From: CAZLYK01 sp964563495
GTDB lineage: Bacteria; Acidobacteriota; Blastocatellia; RBC074
NCBI GenBank assembly: GCA_964563495.1
Contig: CAZLYK010000061.1
Coordinates: 1-29,017, forward strand
Length of the DNA stretch: 29,017 nt
Direction: 5' to 3'
Shown here: in pieces, positions 1 through 6,964 of the stretch
Position numbering within the stretch: position 1 is the stretch's first letter
Layout: every line of letters begins with the position of its first letter
Program-made: the position numbers and the translations under genes
Notes under the pieces: model-generated
The model's input: the letters and a program-made list of their open reading frames with translations, nothing else
Told to the model about the DNA's origin: nothing
The model's database searches: none

Positions 1-32
1 CGCGGTCACACAAACGTGAAAATTGCTATAAG
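1..32. repeat. Right half of GCGAGGAC-type palindromic element
   Basis: This reads as the right arm of the palindrome also seen at 5851-5913 and 22149-22189. CGCGGTC opens the window, followed by CAAACGTGAAAATT, which is nearly the reverse complement of the left arm at 22151-22160 and just before it, and then ATTGCTATAA, which also follows the copy at 5853-5908. The left half lies outside the window, so the assignment rests on similarity to the other two copies. Confidence 0.55.
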
Positions 33-33
33 A

Positions 34-81
34 AGACGCCGGAGCGAAGGGGCTTCGCTCCACGATTTCTGAACGGCGTCT
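34..81. repeat. Nested intergenic palindrome
   Basis: An outer 7-bp stem (AGACGCC at 34-40 with GGCGTCT at 75-81) encloses a perfect 9-bp hairpin (GGAGCGAAG at 41-49 with CTTCGCTCC at 53-61, loop GGG). No T-run follows, so it does not look like an intrinsic terminator. It directly adjoins the repeat half-copy at 1-32. Confidence 0.6.
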
Positions 82-120
82 GATTTCAGACTTGCAGAAA
101 TAGGTGCCAGGTGCTAGAGC

Positions 121-239
121 ATTCAAGAAATAGAATCTTTGCAGGAAGCCCGCGGAGCGAGGCGTAGCCGAGCGAAACCCCAGGTTATACTCTGACGCCT
201 GCTTCGCAGGCTAAGAATCGGAAAACCATTTTCTTGAAT
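121..239. repeat. Inverted repeat enclosing small hairpin
   Basis: ATTCAAGAAA at 121-130 is exactly complementary to TTTCTTGAAT at 230-239. Between them lies a 6-bp hairpin, GCCTGC-TTC-GCAGGC, at 197-211. The stretch 82-344 holds no convincing gene; these structures are all that is visible upstream of the lipoprotein gene. Confidence 0.5.
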
Positions 240-344
240 CCTGTAGATGCTGGGGGCGGGATTGGCCGGAAGTACCATGCTTGGCAGACAATGATCTTCT
301 CGCCCCGGCATCTTCGACCGTCCGGTGCCCAACACCTGATTATT

Positions 345-905
345 ATGAACGCAAGAAGAGCTTACATTGCCGCAAAATTTTTTTGCCTCCTCTTCCTGAC
401 CGGTTGCGGAGGGCAACTTTACAAGGTCGCGCCGCTGCCGGCAAATCCGCCTGAGCTCTCAAACAGCGGCTCGAATGAATTGAAGATTGGTGCAGTGCTT
501 ATCGATAGCGACGATTCGTTCGATCGGTTCGAAGCCAATTTGCCGCTGGCCGGAGTGATCGCCGTCGAGGTCCGATTGGCCAACCATTCAGCCGGAACCA
601 TCGGCGCCGGTGCGCTCAAATTTGAGTTGAGCGACGGGAGCGGCGCAAGACTCAGGCAGATCTCGCCCAAGAAAGCTCTGGATCGCGTCATGAAATTCTA
701 CGGCAACAGTATTTACACGATCGAATCCCGCCGGCGAACTCGTCAAGACTACCAGGATGTCTCCCTGCCGGTGGGCGCGGCGATCGCTCCGGGGGAGGAG
801 CGGCGCGGGATCCTCTTCTTTGAAGACAAGCGCAAGGTCAAAGATTTGAGTGGGTTGAAGCTGACGATCAAGGGCGCCCCGGCGCCGCTGAGCGTCGATT
901 TATAA
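345..905 (+). CDS. Putative lipoprotein of unknown function
   Basis: The predicted 186-residue protein starts at the ATG at 345 because a lipoprotein signal begins there: positively charged MNARR, a short hydrophobic core, then the lipobox L18-T19-G20-C21, so Cys21 would be lipidated. The same frame stays open upstream to 234, but that extension looks like intergenic repeat DNA. The mature part has alternating hydrophobic residues suggestive of a beta-sandwich (for example an AVEVRLANHSAGTI stretch), followed by a basic segment SRRRTRQD. I do not recognise the family. No strong Shine-Dalgarno sequence is visible. It lies 24 bp upstream of the serine hydrolase gene on the same strand, so co-transcription is possible. 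Confidence 0.65.
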   Translation: MNARRAYIAAKFFCLLFLTGCGGQLYKVAPLPANPPELSNSGSNELKIGAVLIDSDDSFDRFEANLPLAGVIAVEVRLANHSAGTIGAGALKFELSDGSGARLRQISPKKALDRVMKFYGNSIYTIESRRRTRQDYQDVSLPVGAAIAPGEERRGILFFEDKRKVKDLSGLKLTIKGAPAPLSVDL

Positions 906-929
906 TAGAAGCTCACCATCCGGAGATTT

Positions 930-2111
930 ATGAGACGACGACTCGCCCTTAACTTATTGCTATGTTCATCCGTTTCAATCTTCGTCACGGCAACAGCCGT
1001 CAGCTATCAAAGACCCGCAGCCGGGCCTTCCTCTAGCTATTATCCGGCGGCCGGCGAGGGTTGGCAGCGCAAGCGCCCGGAAGATGTGGGGATGGATCCG
1101 GCGCTGCTCGCACAGGCGATCGAATATGCCAAATCCGAAGAGACGCGCCGCCCACGCGACTTTTCCGACCAGGAGACGATCTTTGGTCGCCTCCTCGGTC
1201 CGATACCGAAAGAGCGCGGAGGGACGAATGGGATCGTCATCCGGCACGGTTATATCGTGGCTGAGTTCGGCGACACCAGCCGGGCCGAGCCGACTTACAG
1301 TGTGGCCAAGAGCGTCCTCTCGACTCTTCTCGGCCTGGCGCTCGATCGGGGGATGATCAAAGACGTAAACGACCCGGTCAACCGGTACGTCAAAGACGGC
1401 GGTTATGATTCGCCGCACAATTCGAAGATCACCTGGCATCATCACGCTCAGCAGACCAGCGAATGGGAGGGCGAGATGTGGGGGAAACCGGACAGTTTTA
1501 TCGGCGAGGTCGAGTTCGGCCGCGATCGCCGCCAACCGCGTCAATTGCAAGAGCCGGGAGCTTATTACGAATACAACGATGTGCGGATCAACCGGTTTTC
1601 GCTCTCGCTCCTGCGGATCTGGAAGAGACCCCTGCCCCAGGTCTTCAAAGCAGAGATCATGGATAAGCTCGGCGCTTCAAACACCTGGCAGTATTTGCCC
1701 TATCACAATTCCGAGGTTGTGGTTGATGGCCGGCGGATGGAGTCGGTCAGCGGCGGCACCCGGTGGGGCGGCGGACTGTGGATCAACACGCGAGATGAGG
1801 CGCGCTTCGGGTATCTCTTTCTGCGGCGCGGCAGGTGGGGAAACCGGCAGATTATCAGTCAAAAATGGGTCCGGATGGCAACCACGCCGGGACCGCTCGG
1901 ACCCGATTACGGGTATCTATGGTGGCTCAACACGCAGCGCAAAGCCTGGCCTGACGCTCCGGCGACCAGCTTTGCCGCGCGCGGGTTCGGCTCCAACACG
2001 ATCTGGATCGATCCGGAGCACGATCTGGTCATTGTCTGGCGCTGGCACAATGGGAGCGGAAATGAGTTGTTCAAGCGAGTCATCGCCGCGATCAGGCAGG
2101 ACGAACGATGA
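930..2111 (+). CDS. Beta-lactamase-like serine hydrolase, exported
   Basis: A 393-residue protein of the class C beta-lactamase / penicillin-binding-protein-like serine hydrolase family. An N-terminal signal peptide (about residues 1-25) suggests export. The SxxK motif is S124-V-A-K127 (nucleophile and general base). The YxN-type motif appears as Y215-N216-D217 in the context YYEYNDVRIN, with Asp in place of the usual Asn. A Gly-rich GGTRWGGGLWINTRDEARFG segment follows, typical of the family. The C-terminal K/HTG motif is not obvious and may be represented by RGFGSN. Members include esterases, D-peptidases and amide hydrolases such as the nylon oligomer hydrolases, so the substrate cannot be told. 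GGAG lies just upstream of the ATG. Its stop overlaps the next start (ATGA at 2108-2111), implying translational coupling. Confidence 0.85.
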   Translation: MRRRLALNLLLCSSVSIFVTATAVSYQRPAAGPSSSYYPAAGEGWQRKRPEDVGMDPALLAQAIEYAKSEETRRPRDFSDQETIFGRLLGPIPKERGGTNGIVIRHGYIVAEFGDTSRAEPTYSVAKSVLSTLLGLALDRGMIKDVNDPVNRYVKDGGYDSPHNSKITWHHHAQQTSEWEGEMWGKPDSFIGEVEFGRDRRQPRQLQEPGAYYEYNDVRINRFSLSLLRIWKRPLPQVFKAEIMDKLGASNTWQYLPYHNSEVVVDGRRMESVSGGTRWGGGLWINTRDEARFGYLFLRRGRWGNRQIISQKWVRMATTPGPLGPDYGYLWWLNTQRKAWPDAPATSFAARGFGSNTIWIDPEHDLVIVWRWHNGSGNELFKRVIAAIRQDER

Positions 2112-2818
2112 GCTACGATCCCCGCGCGATCAATCCGGTCTACCAGCTTGTCTGGGGCATTCGCTTCTTCTTCTCCGGTTTGCGGGCGCTGATCAGGCAT
2201 CCCGCGCTCTTCGGCTACTCGCTGGTTCCGATTCTGAGCACGATCGTCATGCTCTTCTCGATCGCGTTCGGGCTTTCCTGGCTGTTCGGCGAGCTGATAA
2301 CTGAGACATTGGGCGATCAACTGGGCATGGTCGGAAGAGCCTTGATCTTTCTGGTTGCGCTGGTGGCGGGTTTTTTCCTCTACCTGCCGCTGGCGCGGGT
2401 CATCCTCGCGCCATTCAGTGAAGCCCTCAGCCGCAAAACGCACAGCCTCGTCACGGGCGGGAAATATCAATCGGAGTCCGGTCCGGCGCGCTCGATCTGG
2501 GAAGGGCTCAAACTGTTCGGGTTCAACCTCTCGCTTGGTCTGATCGCTCTCGCCCTGAGCCTGCTCTTCCCGCCGGTCGGCGTGCCGGTCGGGATTACGA
2601 TTGCGATCTTCATCTGCAGCCTGGATTTTCTAGATGTCCCGCTTTCGGCGCGCGGGCTTTCTTTTCGCCAAAAGCTCGGGCTGATCCGGCGGAACAAGAT
2701 GCTCGCCTTCGGGTTTGGCCTCGCTGCTTATCTGTTGCTGCTCGTCCCGGTGATCAACCTGCTCTCGCTCCCGGTCGGCGTGATCGGAGCGACATTGCTC
2801 ACCGATCAGATCGAGTGA
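2108..2818 (+). CDS. EI24/CysZ-family integral membrane protein
   Basis: A 236-residue membrane protein with about four to six hydrophobic segments. The opening NPVYQLVWGIRFFFSGLRAL followed by HPALFGYSLVPI is typical of EI24-domain proteins, the family that includes the sulfate transporter CysZ. The central FLYLPLARVILAPFSEALS segment also fits. Function in this subgroup is not established, and there are no sulfur-assimilation genes nearby to support a CysZ role. The start overlaps the hydrolase stop by 4 bp, so the two are probably one operon. Downstream is a convergent zinc-ribbon gene. Confidence 0.8.
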   Translation: MSYDPRAINPVYQLVWGIRFFFSGLRALIRHPALFGYSLVPILSTIVMLFSIAFGLSWLFGELITETLGDQLGMVGRALIFLVALVAGFFLYLPLARVILAPFSEALSRKTHSLVTGGKYQSESGPARSIWEGLKLFGFNLSLGLIALALSLLFPPVGVPVGITIAIFICSLDFLDVPLSARGLSFRQKLGLIRRNKMLAFGFGLAAYLLLLVPVINLLSLPVGVIGATLLTDQIE

Positions 2819-2867
2819 GCGATCGATATCCACCCCCTCCAGCCCTCTTGGCAAATATTAAAGTGAG

Positions 2868-2890
2868 CGCCCGCAGGTAGGCGTTTTTTT
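2868..2890 (+). terminator. Weak candidate intrinsic terminator
   Basis: A short stem (CGCC at 2868-2871 with GGCG at 2880-2883, 8-nt loop) is followed directly by seven T residues. It lies 50 bp past the stop of the EI24 gene in a convergent gap, where a terminator is expected. The stem is short, so the call is tentative. Confidence 0.4.
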
Positions 2891-2911
2891 CCAATTCACG
2901 CATGTTTCCCG

Positions 2912-2954
2912 GTTACGTGTAGCGACATGGCAACGCCATCACCTCCGGCGTAAC
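2912..2954. repeat. Nested hairpin in convergent intergenic gap
   Basis: GTTACG (2912-2917) pairs with CGTAAC (2949-2954), and inside it ATGGC-AAC-GCCAT (2927-2939) forms a small perfect hairpin. It lies about 50 bp beyond the stop of the - strand zinc-ribbon gene. No T-run is visible on either side. Function unknown. Confidence 0.4.
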
Positions 2955-3004
2955 GCGATCGTGCCTATACCGGCAAGCCCGTAGAAATGGGAGACGAGCA
3001 GCCT

Positions 3005-3469
3005 CTACGACATTCTGCTGAAGACCAGCGCCTGGATCACTGCCAACGCTACCCAGATGATGAGCATGACGCTCCAGATCACCGCCGCGATCACCGTATC
3101 GCGCCTGGCTTTTTCGTAATCGGTGTCGCCGGTTTGGAGCTTGCCGTATTTGACCCACCAGCGGATGAGCAGAATCGGGATGAGGATCACCATGGCGAGA
3201 AAGCCCAGGCTGCCGACGCCGCCGACGAACGGGATCCAGCCGATCAGGTAAAAGACGATCATCGCTCTCGCCATGATTTTGAGGTAGCTCGCGTTGCTGC
3301 ACGCTGCACCGACCTTCGATTGAACCTCAGCGGCGGTGCGGGCGGTCTCGGCATTGATCGCCACCCCGCAATAAGGACAGTTGGCCATGGCTGAGTTGAT
3401 GAACTCGCGACAGTTCTGACAGCGAAAAACCTGTGGTTGATCGAGAGATCCGATGCCTGGTTCTGACAT
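3005..3469 (-). CDS. Small membrane protein with N-terminal zinc ribbon
   Basis: A predicted 154-residue protein. The ATG at 3469 is preferred over an upstream in-frame start near 3529 because that extension encodes low-complexity sequence overlapping a dispersed repeat, and purine-rich AAGGCGGAAG sits before the internal ATG. A four-cysteine zinc ribbon is visible (C17-x2-C20 and C31-x2-C34), followed by an amphipathic linker and three hydrophobic segments (MIVFYLIGWIPFVGG; FLAMVILIPILLI; a C-terminal VIAAVIWSVMLIIWVALAVI). The arrangement fits the many zinc-ribbon-tethered membrane proteins of unknown role. It is the last gene of a - strand cluster with the osmoprotectant-type transporter. 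Confidence 0.75.
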   Translation of the reverse strand: MSEPGIGSLDQPQVFRCQNCREFINSAMANCPYCGVAINAETARTAAEVQSKVGAACSNASYLKIMARAMIVFYLIGWIPFVGGVGSLGFLAMVILIPILLIRWWVKYGKLQTGDTDYEKARRDTVIAAVIWSVMLIIWVALAVIQALVFSRMS

Positions 3470-3505
3470 ATCTTCCGCCTTTCCCAGATAACGACGTTCG
3501 CTGGT

Positions 3506-3571
3506 GAATAGAGAGGATTGACGGGACACATTGTTTAACCCGGCAAAAATCCTGTCAATCCTGTCTATTCT
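3506..3571. repeat. ATCCTGTC-family repeat as imperfect inverted pair
   Basis: GAATAGAGAGGATTGACGGG at 3506-3525 and AATCCTGTCAATCCTGTC, running into TATTC at 3549-3571, form an imperfect inverted pair. The unit matches copies at 5911-5925, 19644-19742 and 28994-29017. The right arm runs into the 3' end of the permease/binding-protein gene: read on the - strand it encodes the last residues (N-R-Q-D) and supplies the TGA stop. Confidence 0.7.
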
Positions 3572-5099
3572 TCCGGCGAGATAAGAAAGTTTTGACTATT
3601 TCCGGAATATCCTGACGTTCGACTTCGGCGAGGTAGTTCATCTGCCGCATCTCTCGATCGGAGATAGCGCCGGCCAGGCGATCGATGACCGGGCGGAGCT
3701 CCGGGTGGCGAGCGAGCGTCTCGCTGCGTATGACCGGGACGGCTTCGTAGGGAGGGAAATAGTGTTTGTCGTCTTCGAGCGCAAAGAGACCGAGCTTGGC
3801 GATCAGACCATTGGTCGCATCTCCGGCGACCAGGTCGACCTGCTTTTCAGCCAGCGCGCGATAGGTCAGCGAAAGGTCCATGGCGCGCGGCGGTTCGGCA
3901 AAATGCAACCCGTAGGCGCTGACCAGCCCGCGATAACCGTCTTCACGATCGAGGAAAGCGGCTCCGAATCCCGGCCGCCAGCCGGAAGCAAACCGCGCTG
4001 CATCTGAAATGGATTGTAGCTTAAGCCGGCCGGCGTCTTCGCCTCGGATGAGTATGACGTAGGTGTTGTTGAATCCGAGCGGTTGAAGCATCGTCCGTCC
4101 GGTCGCGGAGTAGCCGGCGGCGACGCGGTTGTTGACTTCTTCGCGATCGAGCAGGACGGGCTGTTTAAAGATCGCGGTCAGAGCGGTACCGGTGTATTCG
4201 ACGTAAAGATCCAGATCACCGGCGCGCATCGCGGTTTCGCAGACAAGCGTATCGCCCAGATTGAGTTTACGACTGACCTTGAGCGGGGTCTCGCTTTCAA
4301 TCAGCTGCGCCAGCATCTCGCCCAAAATGACCTGCTCGGTGAAATTCTTCGATCCGACGACGATCCGCCCGCGGGATCTTTCCGACCACCACAACCCGAC
4401 GACGACCAGAGCCAAAACCAGCAGAGACGCGATGAGCGTCGGGACGACCCGGCCCGAACGTCCGGCGCGATCGGGAGCCGACCACTTCTCAAACCAGCCG
4501 AGCAGGAAATCGGCGAGCAGCGCCAGGGTCGCCGCCGGCACGGCCCCCGCCAGAATGACTGTGCTGTCGACGCTGGCGACGCCGCGAAAGATGTATTCTC
4601 CCAGCCCTCCCGCTCCGATCGCCGCCGCAATCGTCGCGGTCCCGACGCCGACCACTGTCGCCACGCGCACACCGGCGAGGATGGCTGGCCGCGCCAGCGG
4701 CAGTTCGACTTGCGCGAGCAACTGCCAACCGGTCATGCCCATGGCCACGCCGGCTTCGCGCACGGCCGGGTCGATGCTCTTGATTCCGGTTACCGTCGTC
4801 CGCATGACCGGCAGCAGCGCGTAAAGGATCAGCACGATCACCGCGGCTTTGGCGCCTATCCCACCGATCAACGGCAGCGGTATCAAAAACCCGAACATAG
4901 CCAGACTCGGGATCGTCTGCACGATATTCGCCAGACCGAGCAGCGAGCCGCCAAGCCGCGGTCGCCGGTAAGAGAGCACTCCCAGTGGAACCCCAAAGGC
5001 CACGGCTATCCCCGTCGATGCGACGACCAGCGCCAGATGCCGCAGGATCGCCTCGAGAAATTCGTCACGGTGATTGAGCCAGAATTCCAGTAAGCGCAT
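3555..5099 (-). CDS. Osmoprotectant-type ABC permease fused to binding protein
   Basis: A 514-residue fusion of an inner-membrane permease and a substrate-binding domain of the glycine-betaine/choline/carnitine (OpuC/OsmF) group. Residues 1-205 hold about six membrane helices and an EAA-type loop, EAGVAMGMTGWQLLAQVELP (115-134), which docks on the ATPase. A further helix (about 221-238) leads to the binding domain (about 245-514), opening with the family hallmark GSKNFTEQVILGEMLAQLIE (249-268). The same architecture is known in the betaine importer BusB and the ergothioneine importer EgtU, so the ligand is a quaternary amine or similar compound but cannot be named. The ATG at 5099 is chosen because it begins the permease domain and lies 4 bp past the ATPase stop; no clear Shine-Dalgarno sequence, so coupling is likely. 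The C-terminus is encoded by a dispersed repeat. Confidence 0.88.
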   Translation of the reverse strand: MRLLEFWLNHRDEFLEAILRHLALVVASTGIAVAFGVPLGVLSYRRPRLGGSLLGLANIVQTIPSLAMFGFLIPLPLIGGIGAKAAVIVLILYALLPVMRTTVTGIKSIDPAVREAGVAMGMTGWQLLAQVELPLARPAILAGVRVATVVGVGTATIAAAIGAGGLGEYIFRGVASVDSTVILAGAVPAATLALLADFLLGWFEKWSAPDRAGRSGRVVPTLIASLLVLALVVVGLWWSERSRGRIVVGSKNFTEQVILGEMLAQLIESETPLKVSRKLNLGDTLVCETAMRAGDLDLYVEYTGTALTAIFKQPVLLDREEVNNRVAAGYSATGRTMLQPLGFNNTYVILIRGEDAGRLKLQSISDAARFASGWRPGFGAAFLDREDGYRGLVSAYGLHFAEPPRAMDLSLTYRALAEKQVDLVAGDATNGLIAKLGLFALEDDKHYFPPYEAVPVIRSETLARHPELRPVIDRLAGAISDREMRQMNYLAEVERQDIPEIVKTFLSRRKNRQD

Positions 5100-5103
5100 G
5101 GGG

Positions 5104-5844
5104 TCACAACTTTGGTAAAGATTCGATAAAGATCCGGACCTCGGGGTCTGTCGAACCGGCAATCTCGACCGGTGAAGCCAGTGCGGCCAATTTACCGTTC
5201 GCCAAAACGCCGAGCTTTGTCCCGAGCGCAAAGGCTTCACCCATATCGTGGGTGACACAGACTATTGTTTTGCGGACCTGGGATTGAATGCGATGAAACT
5301 CGCGGTGCATCTCTGCACGGGTCAGCGGATCGAGCGCGCCGAAGGGTTCGTCCATGAGCAGAATCGGAGGGTCGGCTGCCAGGGCGCGTGCCACGCCTAC
5401 ACGCTGCCGCTGGCCGCCGGACAGTTCCCGCGGATAGCGATCACGAAAAGATTTCGGGTCCAAGCCAACCAGATCGAGCAATTGCTCGACGCGGGCTTCA
5501 ACCCGGTCCTCCGGCCAACCCTCCAGCCTGGGAACCACCGCGACATTACGAGCGATCGTCATATGCGGAAAGAGGCCGACTTCCTGCAGCACGTATCCTA
5601 TCCGGCGGCGCAGGACGATCGGATCCCACTCATTTGTCGCCCGGCCTTCGACCCGCACGACTCCTCTATCCGGCAAAAGCAATCGATTGATCAGCTTGAG
5701 AATGGTCGTCTTGCCCATCCCACTGCGGCCGACGAGCGCGAGCGTATCGCCGGAGGCGATCTTTAACGAAAAGTCATCCAACACCGGCGGCCCGCCTGGA
5801 TGGCGATAGCTGACAGCTTCGAACTCTATAGCCCAGGGAGACAT
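5104..5844 (-). CDS. Osmoprotectant-type ABC transporter ATPase
   Basis: A 246-residue ATPase that would energise the adjacent permease. Walker A is GRSGMGKT (39-46), Q-loop Gln87 (YVLQEVGLFPHMT), signature LSGGQRQR (141-148), Walker B ILLMDEP (161-167), and switch His199 (CVTHD). It resembles OpuCA/OsmV-type subunits but ends soon after the nucleotide-binding domain. The C-terminal CBS pair that senses ionic strength in OpuA and OpuC is absent. The ATG at 5844 is preferred over a TTG at 5856. A GAGGA sequence about 12 nt upstream lies inside the palindrome at 5851-5913, so the hairpin could affect translation. Confidence 0.9.
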   Translation of the reverse strand: MSPWAIEFEAVSYRHPGGPPVLDDFSLKIASGDTLALVGRSGMGKTTILKLINRLLLPDRGVVRVEGRATNEWDPIVLRRRIGYVLQEVGLFPHMTIARNVAVVPRLEGWPEDRVEARVEQLLDLVGLDPKSFRDRYPRELSGGQRQRVGVARALAADPPILLMDEPFGALDPLTRAEMHREFHRIQSQVRKTIVCVTHDMGEAFALGTKLGVLANGKLAALASPVEIAGSTDPEVRIFIESLPKL

Positions 5845-5850
5845 CTGCGT

Positions 5851-5913
5851 CTGCAATCCTCACGTATCTGCGACCGCGAGGACGCGGCCGCAGATACGTG
5901 AGGATTGCTATAA
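5851..5913. repeat. 56-bp perfect-arm palindrome, GCGAGGAC type
   Basis: The arms at 5853-5872 and 5889-5908 are perfectly complementary over 20 bp. After one A/C mismatch, an inner CCGCG/CGCGG stem closes on an AGGA loop (5879-5882). The centre, ACCGCGAGGACGCGG, matches the copy at 22168-22180 and the half-copy at 1-7, while the outer arms differ yet remain complementary. It lies in the 5' leader of the ATPase gene (- strand) and is followed by ATTGCTATAA, as at the window start. Confidence 0.9.
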
Positions 5914-5925
5914 TCCTGTCTATTT
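5911..5925. repeat. Single-unit ATCCTGTC-family repeat
   Basis: TAATCCTGTCTATTT directly abuts the GCGAGGAC palindrome and overlaps the TAA stop of the next - strand gene. It is a single short unit of the family seen at 3549, 19644-19742 and 28994. Confidence 0.6.
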
Positions 5926-6829
5926 AACGCAACCGGTTGCCGCAATTATTGCAGAAGTTGGCCGCGCTTTTCATGGTCGCTCCGCAATGGTGGCAGATGA
6001 CTGCGGTCACGGATGGAGGCGTTGCGGTCAGCTCCGGCGTCGATGGCTGCTCCCAGTAATTCGGCGGCGGCGGCGCGGGGAATTGATCGTAACTCTTGGC
6101 ACCCTGCAGGCCGAAGACATCACGATATGCCACAGCCGGAATGGTGAATTGAAAATGTGCAGTGATAATAATCCCGATAAAGCAGAGCAGAATCCCTATT
6201 CCGCTGAGAATCTGCATGATCATGGCGAAGACCGTGTACATGAGCAGATGCGGCTTGGTCAGCTCAATGCTTTGACGAATAGCTTCAATCACCCCGGCCC
6301 GGCGATCGACGATGATCGGCAGAGCGAAGAAGGTCAACCCGGCGACGACCAGGTTGATCAGTCCGCCGACCAGTGAAGTGATCGGCCCAAGATCCTCGAC
6401 CATGAAGGACGGCAGTGAGATCGCAACCTGGACACCGCCCAGAACCGCCACCAGGAGCAATAAATACCCCAGGACAGAGGTGAAGCAATCGCCCCCTGAG
6501 AAGAGGTCTGAGAGACTGATCGCTTCGCCGCGCGCCTGCTTGATCGCGGCTCGATAGATTCCGCTGATCAGGTAAGCGCCGCCGGCGATGAGGATCAGGA
6601 TGGTGACTGGAATCAATAACAGGACGAGCAATGAAGCCTGCCCGACTCTCCCGACCGAAGCCAGCGTCCCCAATCCCCCGGCGACGAAGATGATCGGCAG
6701 GATGCCGATGATCGCAAACGCGATCACCGTCACCTGCATGAGAATCCAGGTCAACGGATCAGCGGTAAACATCTTCCAGGCGTCCCCGATCCATTCCCAT
6801 CTCACATCAGACGTCTTGATTGGCTGCAT
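5924..6829 (-). CDS. Multi-pass membrane protein with C-terminal zinc ribbon
   Basis: A 301-residue protein with about six hydrophobic segments over residues 1-225, then a Pro-rich linker (APPPPNYWEQPSTPE) and a terminal zinc ribbon with two CxxC pairs (CHHC and CNNC, spaced by 11 residues). The membrane part, opening with WEWIGDAWKMFTADPLTWIL, resembles families of uncharacterised glycerophosphoryl-diester-phosphodiesterase-like or BPSS1780-like membrane proteins. No enzymatic function is claimed. The ATG at 6829 is preceded by GAGGAG at good spacing. It lies between the isomerase-like gene and the ABC transporter on the same strand; the transporter's other side carries a second zinc-ribbon membrane protein. 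Confidence 0.78.
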   Translation of the reverse strand: MQPIKTSDVRWEWIGDAWKMFTADPLTWILMQVTVIAFAIIGILPIIFVAGGLGTLASVGRVGQASLLVLLLIPVTILILIAGGAYLISGIYRAAIKQARGEAISLSDLFSGGDCFTSVLGYLLLLVAVLGGVQVAISLPSFMVEDLGPITSLVGGLINLVVAGLTFFALPIIVDRRAGVIEAIRQSIELTKPHLLMYTVFAMIMQILSGIGILLCFIGIIITAHFQFTIPAVAYRDVFGLQGAKSYDQFPAPPPPNYWEQPSTPELTATPPSVTAVICHHCGATMKSAANFCNNCGNRLR

Positions 6830-6844
6830 CTGCTCATCTCCTCA

Positions 6845-6880
6845 ACAACTAGAGAGAGCGCTTGCACCCTCTCTAGTTGT
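6845..6880. repeat. 12-bp perfect inverted repeat
   Basis: ACAACTAGAGAG (6845-6856) and CTCTCTAGTTGT (6869-6880) are exact complements with a 12-nt loop. It sits in the leader of the - strand membrane-protein gene, just upstream of its Shine-Dalgarno sequence. No T-run follows on the - strand, so it is a poor terminator; an operator or leader structure is possible. Confidence 0.6.
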
Positions 6881-6929
6881 ATTGTTTCAGGGCGTCGTCA
6901 ATAACGACATGAACGACTCCTCAGTAAAG

Positions 6930-6964
6930 CCTGGGCAGGCAGGCGTCCCACCTGCCTGCCCAGG
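6930..6964. repeat. 14-bp palindrome, CCTGGG family
   Basis: CCTGGGCAGGCAGG (6930-6943) pairs perfectly with CCTGCCTGCCCAGG (6951-6964) across a 7-nt loop. On the - strand it starts directly after the isomerase stop codon and is followed by GCTTTACTGAGGAGTCG and TTCATGTCG, the sequence also associated with the larger palindrome at 24410-24502. It may stabilise or end the isomerase transcript. Confidence 0.75.

Noticed and set aside
2913..3302. - strand 129-codon frame at 2913-3302
   Set aside because: It is out of frame with and largely inside the zinc-ribbon gene, with no ribosome binding site or recognisable domain.
3555..5099. Naming the permease/binding-protein fusion egtU or busB
   Set aside because: The fusion architecture fits, but ligand-specific residues cannot be judged from sequence alone.
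6845..6880. Intrinsic terminator after the isomerase gene
   Set aside because: The 12-bp stem is perfect, but on the - strand it is followed by a Shine-Dalgarno sequence and not a T-run.
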